Source: Arthrobacter sp. 9V
GTDB lineage: Bacteria > Actinomycetota > Actinomycetes > Actinomycetales > Micrococcaceae
Length of the DNA: 64,000 nucleotides
NCBI RefSeq assembly: GCF_902506065.1
Contig: NZ_LR732912.1
Location: forward strand, 1,536,718-1,600,717
Reading direction: 5' to 3'
In this document: positions 1 through 8,452 of the stretch, piece by piece
Position numbering within the stretch: position 1 is the first letter of the stretch
Layout of the letters: each line of letters begins with the position of its first letter
Notes under the pieces: generated by a model
What the model was told of the DNA's origin: nothing
Database searches by the model: none
The model's input: only the letters and a program-made list of their open reading frames with translations
Translations under genes and position numbers: made by a program

Positions 1-563
1 TTGAACCCAAGGATGAGGTGTCCTCTTCTTTCACGCTTGAAGAAGTGCAGTCGATCGTCCAGGAGTCCACACGCCACGGGCTGGTGGACGACGAAGCGGG
101 GCTGTTGAGCGGTGCTTTGGAATTCTCGGAACACACGGCTTCACACATCATGGTTCCCTTGGACAAGCTGGTGGTGCTGAAGACCGCGTCCACTCCCGTC
201 GAGTTGGAGAAGGCGGTCAGCCGCACTGGATTCTCGCGGTTCCCGATGATTGACGACGACGGCGAACTCGCCGGCTATCTGCATGTGAAGGACATCCTGT
301 CCATTCCGGATGAGGGCAGAAAGCATCCGATTGCCGAGGGGCGGATCCGGTCACTGGCCAACCTTGCCCCGGATGACGAAATCGAGCAGGCAATGTCCGT
401 TATGCAGCGCACCGGTTCCCATTTGGCCCGTGTGGTGGGTGCAGGCGGGGAAACCCAGGGTGTGTTGTTCCTGGAAGACGTCATTGAGCAATTGGTGGGT
501 GAGATCCGCGACGCCACCCAGGCAACCGGCATCCGCCGCTACGGCGGCCAACAGGTGCAGTAG
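1..563 (+). CDS. Hemolysin-family CBS-domain membrane transporter (CorB/CNNM type), 3' part
   Basis: This is the C-terminal part of a gene that begins upstream of the window. The open frame runs from base 3 with no start, and the first in-window start (GTG at 18) lies inside the domain. What is visible is a tandem CBS pair: a linker rich in DDEAGLLSGALEF, then HIMVPLDKLVVL and the regulatory core up to the stop. In the CorB/HlyC family this cytoplasmic module follows a DUF21 membrane domain and binds adenine nucleotides to control divalent cation (probably Mg) transport. The usual family member is about 430 residues, so roughly half is missing. The C-terminal CorC_HlyC domain seen in some relatives appears absent, since the protein ends soon after the second CBS motif. 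The family is clear; the substrate is inferred. Confidence 0.85.
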   Translation, partial: EPKDEVSSSFTLEEVQSIVQESTRHGLVDDEAGLLSGALEFSEHTASHIMVPLDKLVVLKTASTPVELEKAVSRTGFSRFPMIDDDGELAGYLHVKDILSIPDEGRKHPIAEGRIRSLANLAPDDEIEQAMSVMQRTGSHLARVVGAGGETQGVLFLEDVIEQLVGEIRDATQATGIRRYGGQQVQ

Positions 564-578
564 TTCGCAACGCAGGAG

Positions 579-610
579 TCTGGCGCTACCCCGGAAGGGG
601 TAGCGCCAGA
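579..610 (+). terminator. Strong hairpin after CBS transporter gene
   Basis: There are perfect 14-bp arms (579-592 and 597-610) around a GGAA loop, 16 bp after the stop codon. The stem is very stable, but only a weak T-containing sequence follows, so it may act as a terminator or as an mRNA 3'-end protector. Confidence 0.65.
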
Positions 611-617
611 GCTGTCT

Positions 618-636
618 AATAGGAATCATTCCTATT
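618..636. promoter_or_regulatory. Zur-box-like operator upstream of znuA
   Basis: A 19-bp palindrome, AATAGGAATCATTCCTATT, has 8-bp perfect arms and a TCA centre. The core AATCATT resembles the centre of actinobacterial Zur and Fur boxes. It lies just upstream of a plausible -10 (TACACT, 643-648), where a bound repressor would block RNA polymerase. A zur-like gene is encoded at the other end of the operon. Repressor identity is inferred. Confidence 0.6.
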
Positions 637-702
637 TAGGGCTACACTGAAATCTGCCAGTAATTGTGTTTGATTCTCATTTTGAGTAGATCCGAGGTCT
701 TC

Positions 703-1671
703 GTGCGTTCCAACGCCCTCCGCCTGTCCGTGGCCGCTTCAGCAGTTCTTTCAGCACTCCTGCTGTCTTCCTGCGCCGGTACTGCCGGAGCGAACAACCC
801 AGCATCCGGAGGCGCCATTGAGGTTGTCACTTCTACGAACGTCTACGGGGATGTGGTGAAGGCCATCGGCGGAGACAAGGTTAACGTGAGCTCCATCATC
901 ACCAAGACAAGCCAGGACCCGCACTCCTACGAGGCAAGCGCCCAAGACAAGCTGGTGATCTCCAAGGCCAGGCTCGTGGTGGAGAACGGCGGTGGCTACG
1001 ACGAATTCCTCCACAAGATTGCTGATGAGACGAAGGTGGGCCACGAGAACATGCTCAGCGCCGTCGAAGTCTCAGGCCTTGCTCCTGAGGAGGAGGGCCA
1101 CAGCGGGCAAGCCACCGCCGAAGAAGGCCACACGCACAACCATGGCGAGTTCAACGAGCACGTCTGGTACAGCCTGGACACCATGGGTAAGCTCGCCGAT
1201 GCCGTAGCGGGCAAGCTCGGAAGCCTGGACGCGGAGTCCGCATCCACGTTCACCGCCAACGCGGACGCCTTCAAGACCAGGCTCGCCGGACTCTCTGGAA
1301 AGCTCGCTGCCCTCAAAACGGACAACGATCACGCTCCTGTAGCGGTTACTGAGCCTGTGCCCCTGTACCTCCTCGAAGCAGCCGGACTGGAAAACAAGAC
1401 ACCTGAGGCATACAGTGCCGCCATTGAAGAAGAGACCGATGTCCCGGCGTCTGTGCTGAAGGAAGTTACCGACCTCGTCAGCGCCAAATCAGTCCGGTTC
1501 CTGGCTTATAACGAGCAGACTGAAGGGCCTCAGACCGAGTCCGTCAAGCGGGCTGCAGAATCCGCCGGCGTACCCGTCGTGAACTTCACCGAGACGCTGC
1601 CGGAGGGGAAAGACTATATCCAGTGGATGACGGATAACGTGGAGTCAGTTTCCTCCGCACTTAAGAAGTAG
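703..1671 (+). CDS. znuA: Zinc ABC transporter substrate-binding lipoprotein (ZnuA-like)
   Basis: This is the extracytoplasmic metal-binding component of a zinc importer (cluster A-1, 322 aa from GTG 703). The GTG is preceded by a GAGG ribosome site; an in-frame ATG at 664 lacks one and would add 13 residues ahead of the signal. A lipoprotein signal ends in the lipobox LLSSC (Cys about residue 24). The metal ligands of the family are visible: His in QDPHSYE near residue 74, His in NEHVWYS near 153, and a preceding His/Glu-rich loop (EEGHTHNHGEF) typical of zinc rather than manganese binders. It is followed by a terminator hairpin and then znuC and znuB. The upstream palindrome suggests repression by Zur when zinc is plentiful. 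Confidence 0.92.
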   Translation: MRSNALRLSVAASAVLSALLLSSCAGTAGANNPASGGAIEVVTSTNVYGDVVKAIGGDKVNVSSIITKTSQDPHSYEASAQDKLVISKARLVVENGGGYDEFLHKIADETKVGHENMLSAVEVSGLAPEEEGHSGQATAEEGHTHNHGEFNEHVWYSLDTMGKLADAVAGKLGSLDAESASTFTANADAFKTRLAGLSGKLAALKTDNDHAPVAVTEPVPLYLLEAAGLENKTPEAYSAAIEEETDVPASVLKEVTDLVSAKSVRFLAYNEQTEGPQTESVKRAAESAGVPVVNFTETLPEGKDYIQWMTDNVESVSSALKK

Positions 1672-1699
1672 GCTCCCTGAGACCCGTTTTGGGGTGATG

Positions 1700-1746
1700 G
1701 GCCCCGCAGGCGTCCTAAGATATTCAGGATGGCTGCGGGGCCTTTT
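1700..1746 (+). terminator. Hairpin terminator/attenuator between znuA and znuC
   Basis: Ten-bp GC-rich arms (GGCCCCGCAG at 1700-1709, CTGCGGGGCC at 1733-1742) enclose an inner TCCT/AGGA pair and are followed by TTTT. It looks intrinsic. Lying inside a three-gene transport operon, it could let znuA be expressed in excess over the membrane components. Confidence 0.75.
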
Positions 1747-1823
1747 CCCTGCCACCAGCCCGGTGGCCAGCACCAGCAGCACAACAACTGTGTTCCACGG
1801 AACGCATGGATCGAGGACAACTT

Positions 1824-2639
1824 TTGACACCGGTAGTGAGCCTCCGCGGAGCCAGCCTGCAGTTCGGCAAGAGGACACTCTGGCGGGACCTGGATCTGGA
1901 CATCAACCCGGGCGAGTTCTTCGCTGTCCTTGGCCCCAACGGCAGCGGCAAGACGAGCTTCCTGAAAGTCCTGCTCGGATTGCAGGAACTACACTCCGGA
2001 ACAGTGTCCTTGGGCGGCCACCCCGTGGTACGGGGAAGCAAAAGAATTGGTTACATACCTCAGCAAAAAGCGTTTGCACCGGACACTCCGCTGCGCGCCC
2101 GCGATCTGGTTGGACTGGGGATTGACGGGCACCGCTGGGGAATGCGGTTTGCCTCAAGCGCGATCAACCAGAGGATCGACCAACTACTGGGACAAGTCGG
2201 TGCGTCGGATTACGCCAGAGTGCCGGTGGGACAGTTATCCGGTGGAGAGCAACAGCGTCTCAGGGTGGCGCAGGCATTGGCTACCGAACCGCAGGTTCTC
2301 CTGTGCGATGAGCCGCTGCTCTCCTTGGATCTGCATCACCAGCAGGGTGTCAGTTCACTGATCAACAAGCAATGCCACGAGCGGAACAGTGCCGTTGTCT
2401 TTGTGACCCACGAAATCAACCCTGTGATCGACTACGTGGACCGTGTGCTCTACCTGGCCGGCGGCAAGTTCCGTGTGGGCACCCCTCAGGAAGTGATGAC
2501 CACGGAAGTTCTCTCAGAGCTGTACGAGAGTCACGTGGAAGTCATCCACGCCAATGGAAGGATCGTGGTGGTGGGTCTCCCCGACGCAACCACGCACTTC
2601 CATGACGAAGCCCATGCAACCACCGGAGAGGAGTTCTAG
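1824..2639 (+). CDS. znuC: Zinc ABC transporter ATP-binding protein (ZnuC-like)
   Basis: This ATPase powers the zinc importer. It has a complete set of ABC motifs: Walker A GPNGSGKTS near the N-terminus, signature LSGGEQQR, Walker B VLLCDEPLLSLD and the switch His in FVTHEIN. The C-terminal His-containing tail (HFHDEAHATT) is common in zinc-type ATPases. I chose the TTG start at 1824 because GAGGA lies 6 nt upstream; an in-frame ATG at 1806 has only a weak ribosome site, and a GTG at 1836 is also possible. The stop codon abuts the GTG of znuB, so the two are translationally coupled. Confidence 0.9.
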   Translation: MTPVVSLRGASLQFGKRTLWRDLDLDINPGEFFAVLGPNGSGKTSFLKVLLGLQELHSGTVSLGGHPVVRGSKRIGYIPQQKAFAPDTPLRARDLVGLGIDGHRWGMRFASSAINQRIDQLLGQVGASDYARVPVGQLSGGEQQRLRVAQALATEPQVLLCDEPLLSLDLHHQQGVSSLINKQCHERNSAVVFVTHEINPVIDYVDRVLYLAGGKFRVGTPQEVMTTEVLSELYESHVEVIHANGRIVVVGLPDATTHFHDEAHATTGEEF

Positions 2640-3530
2640 GTGGACCTCGAGAGCATGCTGCAGACCATCTTCAACTTTGAAAACTACGGTGAATTGCTGG
2701 TCCTCGTCCAGAACTCCATATGGGCGGGTGCCGTGCTGGGGCTCCTGGGCGGGCTTATTGGTACGTTCGTGATGAAGCGGGACCTCGCTTTCGCAGTCCA
2801 CGGTATCTCTGAGTTGTCTTTCGCCGGTGCGGCCTTTGCCCTGTTGATCGGAGCCGACATCATCTTCGGTTCCCTCATTGGCTCCGTGGCTGCCGCTGTG
2901 CTCCTGGGTTTCATGGGGGTAAGGGCGCGGGACAAGAACTCGATCATTGGTGTGATCATGCCGTTCGGACTTGGCCTTGGCATCTTGTTTCTGGCGCTTT
3001 ATGAGGGCCGCGCGGCTAATAAATTCGGTCTGCTGACGGGGCAGATCGTTTCAGTTGACACGGTGCAACTTCAAGTCCTCGCCGGCACGGCTGTTGTGGT
3101 GATGATTGCGTTGGCGGCTATCTGGCGCCCGCTGAACTTCGCCAGCGTGGACCCGGAAATGGCCGAGGCCCGGGGCGTCCCTGTGCGCGGCCTGGCAATC
3201 GGGTTCATGGTGCTGTTGGGTGTCAGTGTGGCCTTGTCCATCCAGATTGTTGGCGCGTTGCTGGTGCTGGCCTTGCTGATCACTCCGGCGGCCGCTGCGC
3301 TAAGGGTTACAACATCGCCCCGGCTGGTGGTGCTGTTGAGCGTGGTCTTCGCAATGACGGCCACAGTGGGTGGAATTCTCCTTGCTCTCGGCAGCCGGAT
3401 TCCCATCAGTCCTTACGTCACCACGCTCTCGTTCCTGATCTACGTGGTGTGCCGGGTGATCGGACGGGTCCGTGCCAACAAGGGCTTGAACGGCCGCGTG
3501 TCCCGGGACCAGCCTGCAGGCGCCCTCTAA
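2640..3530 (+). CDS. znuB: Zinc ABC transporter permease (ZnuB-like)
   Basis: This is the membrane channel subunit of the zinc importer, 296 aa, with about eight hydrophobic helices characteristic of the ABC-3 family. The sequence AVHGISELSFAGAAFALLIG corresponds to the conserved segment contacting the ATPase. It starts with GTG directly after the znuC stop codon with no gap. Its 3' end overlaps the convergent regulator gene by 4 bp, so no separate terminator fits between them. Confidence 0.9.
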   Translation: MDLESMLQTIFNFENYGELLVLVQNSIWAGAVLGLLGGLIGTFVMKRDLAFAVHGISELSFAGAAFALLIGADIIFGSLIGSVAAAVLLGFMGVRARDKNSIIGVIMPFGLGLGILFLALYEGRAANKFGLLTGQIVSVDTVQLQVLAGTAVVVMIALAAIWRPLNFASVDPEMAEARGVPVRGLAIGFMVLLGVSVALSIQIVGALLVLALLITPAAAALRVTTSPRLVVLLSVVFAMTATVGGILLALGSRIPISPYVTTLSFLIYVVCRVIGRVRANKGLNGRVSRDQPAGAL

Positions 3531-3994
3531 AGCTCTCCTGCTGCTTTCCTGGCAGTGCAATCGGCGCATAGCCCGAAGATTTCCACGGTGTGCGCCACCT
3601 CGGTAAAGCCATGTTCAGCAGCGGTCCGGGCAGCCCAGGTCTCGACGGCGGGCGCTTCGACTTCTTCGGCCTTGCCGCAGTTGCGGCACAGCAAGTGGTG
3701 GTGGTGGCCGGTGACCGCGCATCGCCGATATACGGCCTCGCCGTCCCCGTTTCGAAGGACATCAATAAGTCCGTCGTCAGCCAAGGACTGCAGGATCCGG
3801 TAGGCAGTGGCAAGCGAAACTGAGATCCCCTTGTTCTGCAGCAGCCGGTAGAGCTCCTGGGTGCTGACGAAGTCATCCAATTCGTCCAGGGCGGCACTGA
3901 CGGCCAAGCGTTGCTTGGTGACGCGCTGCTCCTTCACACCGCTGGTGGCCGGCGTTGCGGTGCCGGTCGTGGCGGAATTGGTGCCTTGTGGCAT
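3527..3994 (-). CDS. zur: Fur-family zinc uptake regulator (Zur-like)
   Basis: A 155-aa Fur-superfamily repressor. The N-terminal winged helix includes STQELYRLLQNKGISVSLATAYRILQSLADDGLIDVL (quoted only as a landmark; the recognition helix is SLATAYRIL). The His cluster GHHHHLLC provides metal ligands, and two CxxC pairs (CRNC and CADC) form the structural zinc site. I chose ATG 3994 because the longer frame to 4237 runs through the divergent neighbour's coding region. Its position at the end of a zinc transporter operon argues for Zur rather than Fur or PerR. It probably binds the palindrome at 618-636. Confidence 0.9.
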   Translation of the reverse strand: MPQGTNSATTGTATPATSGVKEQRVTKQRLAVSAALDELDDFVSTQELYRLLQNKGISVSLATAYRILQSLADDGLIDVLRNGDGEAVYRRCAVTGHHHHLLCRNCGKAEEVEAPAVETWAARTAAEHGFTEVAHTVEIFGLCADCTARKAAGEL

Positions 3995-4076
3995 TGAAAG
4001 ACTCACTTCCCTGGGGATGCTGGCAAACCCCAATTTTACCAGCAGGGGAGGCTTGGAAACTGTCAGTGGGCGCCCA

Positions 4077-4082
4077 TAGGCT
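4077..4082 (+). promoter_or_regulatory. Leaderless -10 element (TAGGCT) for the 4089 gene
   Basis: TAGGCT ends exactly 6 nt before the ATG, placing the expected transcription start at or next to the start codon. No ribosome binding site is present. See the finding on leaderless promoters. Confidence 0.55.
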
Positions 4083-4088
4083 GTCTCC

Positions 4089-4742
4089 ATGAAGCTCACC
4101 AAGTACACCCACGCCTGTGTCCGGTTGGAGAAAGAGGGAAGGGTCCTGGTGCTCGATCCCGGGACGTTCTCTGAGTCTGAGGAAGCATTGAGCGGGGCCC
4201 ACGCCGTACTTGTCACGCATGAGCACAATGACCACATCGATCAGACGGCGGTGCTGGCAGCTTTGCGCAGCAACAACGCACTGGAGGTCCATGCGCCGTC
4301 AGGGGTGGCCGCCGCGCTGCAGGAAAACGCAGATGTGGCCGATCGGGTGCATACCGTCGAGCCTGGCTCGGGCTTTGAAGCGGCAGGGTTCAACATACGG
4401 ACATTCGGGGGACAACATGCCCTCATCCACGCACAAATCCCGGTGGTAGCGAACATCGGATATCTGGTGGATGAGAACGTCTTCCACCCGGGGGACTCGT
4501 TTGTAGTCCCTGATGGAATCGAGGTCCAAACCCTCCTTGTTCCCATCCATGCTCCGTGGTCCAAGGTGGGCGAAGTGGTGGACTTCGTCATCTCCGTCCG
4601 TGCTCCCAGGGCCTTCCCGGTCCACGACGGATTGCTCAACGAACTCGGCCGCGGGATTGTTGAAGGCCATGTAACCCGGATCGGTGCCCGCTACGGAACC
4701 CGATATGAGCGTCTTGTACCGCGCGACTCAGTAGAGGTCTAA
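4089..4742 (+). CDS. Metallo-beta-lactamase-fold hydrolase
   Basis: A 217-aa MBL-fold protein of the UlaG-like type. The metal motif THEHNDHID (HxHxDH) is near residue 40, and later metal-site histidines include GGQHA, FHPGDS and PVHDG near the end. The substrate cannot be told from sequence; relatives include RNA and lactone hydrolases and many uncharacterised enzymes. It is divergent from zur with 94 bp between starts and seems to be transcribed leaderless. Its tail overlaps the convergent cds1-like gene by 4 bp. A link with zinc regulation is conceivable because of the divergent neighbour, but no Zur box is visible here. Confidence 0.8.
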   Translation: MKLTKYTHACVRLEKEGRVLVLDPGTFSESEEALSGAHAVLVTHEHNDHIDQTAVLAALRSNNALEVHAPSGVAAALQENADVADRVHTVEPGSGFEAAGFNIRTFGGQHALIHAQIPVVANIGYLVDENVFHPGDSFVVPDGIEVQTLLVPIHAPWSKVGEVVDFVISVRAPRAFPVHDGLLNELGRGIVEGHVTRIGARYGTRYERLVPRDSVEV

Positions 4743-5821
4743 CCGGTCCAGAGTCCCGTGGTGTGGAACCGCTCCAGGGCCGCCTCGTGAGGTGCGGGGT
4801 CCAGGCCTTTCGCAGCCAGCCACCCGGCGTCGTTGTAGCTGCCCGCGTAACGGTCGCCGGCGTCGCACATGAGTGAAACGATGCTGCCCCGGCGACCCTC
4901 CGCCACCATGGCGGCCATCAGTTGCCAAACGCCCCAAAGGTTGGTCCCCGTGGATGGCCCTGCGTGCAGGCCGGTGAGTTTGTGCAGGTGCCGCATGGCA
5001 GCCACAGAGGCGGCGTCGGGCACTTGGATCATGTGATCGATCACTGCCGGGACGAAGCTTGGCTCAGACCTGGGCCGGCCGATCCCTTCGATCCTGGACG
5101 GCAGGCCTGTGGCGGCAGCCGCGTCCCCATCCCGCCAGGCCGGGTAGAAGGCGGAGTTCTCGGGATCCACTACGGCCAGGCGGGTGCTATGCCGGTTGTA
5201 TCGAAGATAGCGGCCAATGGTGGCGCTGGTACCGCCCGTGCCTGCGCCCACCACAATCCATTCCGGAACGGGGTGCTCTTCCAAAGAGAGTTGCTCAAAG
5301 ATCGATTCCGCGATGTTGTTGTTGCCGCGCCAATCCGTTGCCCGCTCCGCGTAAGTGAACTGATCCATGTAGTAGCCGCCGGAAGTTTTTGCGGTCTCCT
5401 CTGCTACTGCGTAGACCTCCGAAGCATGGTCCACCAGCAGGCACGCACCGCCAAACTCTTCGATCAGGGCGATCTTCTCCGGACTGGTGGTCTTGGTCAT
5501 GACCGCGATGAACGGCAGGCCGATCAGTCGGGCAAAGTAGGCCTCGGATACCGCAGTGCTCCCGCTTGAGGCTTCCACGATTGTGGTGCCTTCGGTGATC
5601 CAGCCGTTGACCAGGCCGTAGAGGAACAAGGACCGGGCCAAACGGTGCTTAAGGCTGCCGGATCTGTGGGTTGACTCGTCCTTCAGGTACAGGTGCACTC
5701 CCCAGTGCTCCGGGAGCGGAACCGCGTAAAGGTGGGTGTCGGCCGAACGGTTGTTCTCGGCCTCGATCTTGCGGATGGCCTCGTTGGCCCATGCCCTGTC
5801 CTGAATACACGAATTGCTCAC
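4739..5821 (-). CDS. cds1: PLP-dependent cysteine synthase-family protein, Cds1-like cysteine desulfhydrase
   Basis: A 360-aa fold-type II PLP enzyme. The lysine that binds PLP is in HRSGSLKHR (near residue 59), a substrate loop is [12 protein letters not shown], and the phosphate loop is [16 protein letters not shown]. Length and the N-terminal pattern RSADTHL match the mycobacterial Cds1 group (Rv3684), which releases H2S and pyruvate from cysteine, rather than CysK, which is shorter. The start is GTG 5821, six nt after a TAGGCT -10, giving a leaderless transcript. It is divergent from a mercaptopyruvate sulfurtransferase gene, consistent with a role in cysteine sulfur metabolism. Assignment to Cds1 rather than another cysteine synthase paralogue is inference. 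Confidence 0.75.
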   Translation of the reverse strand: MSNSCIQDRAWANEAIRKIEAENNRSADTHLYAVPLPEHWGVHLYLKDESTHRSGSLKHRLARSLFLYGLVNGWITEGTTIVEASSGSTAVSEAYFARLIGLPFIAVMTKTTSPEKIALIEEFGGACLLVDHASEVYAVAEETAKTSGGYYMDQFTYAERATDWRGNNNIAESIFEQLSLEEHPVPEWIVVGAGTGGTSATIGRYLRYNRHSTRLAVVDPENSAFYPAWRDGDAAAATGLPSRIEGIGRPRSEPSFVPAVIDHMIQVPDAASVAAMRHLHKLTGLHAGPSTGTNLWGVWQLMAAMVAEGRRGSIVSLMCDAGDRYAGSYNDAGWLAAKGLDPAPHEAALERFHTTGLWTG

Positions 5822-5827
5822 CGCATA

Positions 5828-5833
5828 AGCCTA
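5828..5833 (-). promoter_or_regulatory. Leaderless -10 element (TAGGCT) for the cds1-like gene
   Basis: On the minus strand TAGGCT lies 6 nt before the GTG start at 5821. A second TAGGCT in the opposite orientation (5854-5859, inside the palindrome AGCCTAGGCT) may serve the divergent sulfurtransferase gene. Confidence 0.5.
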
Positions 5834-5914
5834 ATGTCTCCGGCGGATGAGCCTAGGCTGGAGACCGGGTGCCGGCAGCAAGGGCACCCATGCCGAAGGA
5901 ATGAAGGAGAAATG

Positions 5915-6814
5915 ATGGCCACGTTGATGAGTGCCTCGGCACTGGGCCAGCGGCTCGAAACCGGGGAGCGCACTGTCATCCTCGACGTCCGCTGGGTCTT
6001 GGGCCGAACGGATGGGCACGCTGAGTACCGGAGCGCCCATCTCCCGGGCGCGGTGTTCGTGGATCTGCCCACAGAGCTGGCTGACCACGCAGAGCCGGCG
6101 CTGGGCCGCCACCCTTTGCCCGCCCGTGAGCGCTTTGAGGATTCCGCGCGGAAATGGGGCATCAACGACGGCGACACCGTAGTGGCCTACGACAACAGCG
6201 GCAGCATGGCCGCGGCACGTGTTTGGTGGATGTTGCGGAATGCGGGCTTTGACTCTGTGTACCTGCTCGACGGCGGCCTGGCCGCCTGGCGTACGGCCGG
6301 CTATCCGGTGGAGTCAGGTGAGGTGCGTCCCGGCGTCGGGAATGTCACCTTGGGTGAGGGTCGCATGCCGGCCATCACGGAGCAGGAGGCCGGGCAGTGG
6401 CACCGCGACGGTGTGCTGCTGGACGCCAGGGCAGGGGAGCGGTACCGGGGCGAGGTGGAACCTATCGATCCCAGGGCCGGGCATATACCGGGCGCAGTCA
6501 GCGCGCCGACCACGGAGAACGTCACCGCTGACGGCACCTTCCTTCCCGTGGAGGAGCTGCGGCGGCGCTTTGAGGAGCTGGGCCTGGATCAGTCGTCCAG
6601 GGTGGCCGTTTATTGCGGGTCCGGCGTGACGGCATCCCATGAGATCGCCGCACTGGAGATCGCAGGATACCGGGCTGCACTGTATCCAGGCTCGTTCTCG
6701 CAATGGTCCAACAATGCTTTGAACGATATTGCTGTGGGCAGCACGCCTCTTGGCGTCCAAGCCCCTGGCCCAAGTGGCACGACCACGGCTTCCGGGAGTA
6801 GCGTCGGAGCATGA
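5915..6814 (+). CDS. sseA: Sulfurtransferase, 3-mercaptopyruvate type (two rhodanese domains)
   Basis: A 299-aa protein with two rhodanese domains. The first (residues about 5-125) is non-catalytic (YDNSGSMAAARVWWML). The second carries the catalytic cysteine in VYCGSGVTASHEI; CGSGVTA is the loop of mercaptopyruvate sulfurtransferases, whereas thiosulfate sulfurtransferases usually have a basic residue after the Cys. It would transfer sulfur from 3-mercaptopyruvate to thiol acceptors or cyanide. AAGGAG lies 5 nt before the ATG at 5915 (an ATG at 5912 is also in frame). The stop overlaps the start of the next gene (ATGA), so it heads a three-gene operon. Confidence 0.88.
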   Translation: MATLMSASALGQRLETGERTVILDVRWVLGRTDGHAEYRSAHLPGAVFVDLPTELADHAEPALGRHPLPARERFEDSARKWGINDGDTVVAYDNSGSMAAARVWWMLRNAGFDSVYLLDGGLAAWRTAGYPVESGEVRPGVGNVTLGEGRMPAITEQEAGQWHRDGVLLDARAGERYRGEVEPIDPRAGHIPGAVSAPTTENVTADGTFLPVEELRRRFEELGLDQSSRVAVYCGSGVTASHEIAALEIAGYRAALYPGSFSQWSNNALNDIAVGSTPLGVQAPGPSGTTTASGSSVGA

Positions 6815-7959
6815 CACCCGGACGCCCTGTGCCCCCGCCCCTCGCCAAACCCGTCACGCCGGAAACAAAAGGGGACCGGCCCGGAACGCTGGCGGCAGCC
6901 TACGGTGCTACCTCGCCGGAGAGTGGTTTGGTGCCGCTGACTGTTGAACGCCGAAACCCCACAGCCGACGACGTAGAGATCGCCATCGAATTTTGCGGTC
7001 TGTGCCACTCTGACGTGCACGCAACGCGCGGTGAATGGCGGGTTCCTCCCTACCCGTTGATTCCAGGTCACGAAATAGTTGGCCGAGTATCCCGTGTGGG
7101 CTCCGCTGTTGAGGATTTCGCCCCGGGCGACCGCGTGGGCGTTGGCTGCATGGTGGACTCCTGCCGCGAGTGCGAGAGCTGCCTTGAGGGACTGGAGCAG
7201 TACTGCGAGCGGGGCAATGTGGGCACCTACGGTGCGGCGGATCCGCGGCAGGGCGAGCAAATCACCCAAGGCGGCTACTCGACGTCGGTGGTGGTGGACA
7301 AGCGCTTTGTGCTAAGGGTCCCGGATGCGCTGGATCCGGCAGCAGCGGCGCCACTGTTATGTGCGGGAATCACCACGTACTCTCCGCTTCGGTATTTCGA
7401 GGTCGAAGAAGGCGACTCCGTGGGTGTTGTGGGTTTGGGTGGCTTGGGGCACATGGCCGTCAAGATCGCCAAGGCCATGGGAGCCGAGGTCACCGTCTTC
7501 ACTACGTCTGAGTCAAAGTTCGAGGCTGCCAGGGAATTGGGTGCGGACCACGTGGTCCTGTCCAAGGATGCAGAGGCCATGGAAGCTGCCAACCGGAGCA
7601 TCGACGTCATCATAGACACCGTGGCAGCCCCTCATGATCTCAACCCCTATTTCCGGACCCTTCGCCTGGATGGGGCCCTCTTCCAGTTGGGGCTTCCCGC
7701 CGATGACATGCCACCGGTCAGCCCCGGCCTGCTCATTCGGAGACGACTCGCTTATGCGGGCTCGTTGATCGGCGGGATCGAGGAAACGCAGGAAATGCTG
7801 GACTTCTGCGCAGAGCACGGGGTTGTGAGCGACATTGAGATGGTTGAAGCCGGCCAACTCAACGAAGCGTACGACCGTATGGTGGCCGGGGACGTGAAGT
7901 ACCGCTTCGTACTGGACACCGCAACACTTCAGGAACCAGCCGAAAGGGCAGACGCATGA
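6811..7959 (+). CDS. Zinc-dependent NAD(P) alcohol dehydrogenase (cinnamyl-alcohol dehydrogenase-like)
   Basis: A 382-aa medium-chain dehydrogenase. Catalytic zinc ligands are in FCGLCHSDVH and the following GHE, and the structural zinc site is CRECESCLEGLEQYC. The Rossmann nucleotide loop is GLGGLGHMAVKIAKAMG. Family members of this branch (YahK/AdhC, CAD-like) reduce a broad range of aldehydes with NADPH. The N-terminus is about 25 residues longer than typical (Pro-rich), so a start further in cannot be excluded; ATG 6811 is kept because it forms an ATGA overlap with the sulfurtransferase. The 3' end overlaps the HIT gene in the same way. Confidence 0.88.
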   Translation: MTPGRPVPPPLAKPVTPETKGDRPGTLAAAYGATSPESGLVPLTVERRNPTADDVEIAIEFCGLCHSDVHATRGEWRVPPYPLIPGHEIVGRVSRVGSAVEDFAPGDRVGVGCMVDSCRECESCLEGLEQYCERGNVGTYGAADPRQGEQITQGGYSTSVVVDKRFVLRVPDALDPAAAAPLLCAGITTYSPLRYFEVEEGDSVGVVGLGGLGHMAVKIAKAMGAEVTVFTTSESKFEAARELGADHVVLSKDAEAMEAANRSIDVIIDTVAAPHDLNPYFRTLRLDGALFQLGLPADDMPPVSPGLLIRRRLAYAGSLIGGIEETQEMLDFCAEHGVVSDIEMVEAGQLNEAYDRMVAGDVKYRFVLDTATLQEPAERADA

Positions 7960-8384
7960 GCACGCTCTTCACCAAGATCATCAACGGGGAAATTCCGGGG
8001 CGCTTCGTCTGGAAGGACGAGGAGGTGGTGGCATTCCTGACCATCTCACCCATCACGCAAGGGCACACCCTGGTGGTGCCCCGCGAAGAAGTGGATTCCT
8101 GGACGCAGGCCAGCCCTGAGTTGCTGGCCAAGGTCATGGATGTGGCGCAGCGCATCGGGAAAGTGCAGGAGTCTCTCTTCAACGCCAAGCGGGTGGGCGT
8201 GTTGATGGAAGGTTTCGAGGTGGACCATCTGCACGTCCATGTATGGCCGGCGTATTCCACGGCGGATTTTGAACTCCACAACGTGGACCACAACCCGGAT
8301 CCCGCCATCATGGACGCCACCGCAGTGAAGCTTCGCGCGGCTTTACGCGATGCTGGCCATGGGGACGCCGTCCCTGAGGGCTGA
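7956..8384 (+). CDS. HIT family nucleotide-binding/hydrolase protein
   Basis: A 142-aa histidine-triad protein. The triad is DHLHVHVWP near residue 90, and the N-terminal IINGEIPGRFVWKDE is the usual HIT entry strand. Such proteins hydrolyse AMP or GMP phosphoramidates or aminoacyl-adenylates; the natural substrate here is unknown. It is the last gene of a tightly overlapping operon with the sulfurtransferase and dehydrogenase and is followed by a clear terminator. Confidence 0.92.
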   Translation: MSTLFTKIINGEIPGRFVWKDEEVVAFLTISPITQGHTLVVPREEVDSWTQASPELLAKVMDVAQRIGKVQESLFNAKRVGVLMEGFEVDHLHVHVWPAYSTADFELHNVDHNPDPAIMDATAVKLRAALRDAGHGDAVPEG

Positions 8385-8407
8385 GTCACTACAACGGGCA
8401 GAGTTAA

Positions 8408-8439
8408 CCCGGCGGTGCTTTTAGCACCGCCGGGTTTTT
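8408..8439 (+). terminator. Rho-independent terminator of the 5915-8384 operon
   Basis: There is a perfect 12-bp stem, CCCGGCGGTGCT (8408-8419) and AGCACCGCCGGG (8423-8434), with a TTT loop and five Ts. It ends the HIT operon and separates it from the convergent hrpA. Confidence 0.92.
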
Positions 8440-8452
8440 CGTGCCTGTGGGT

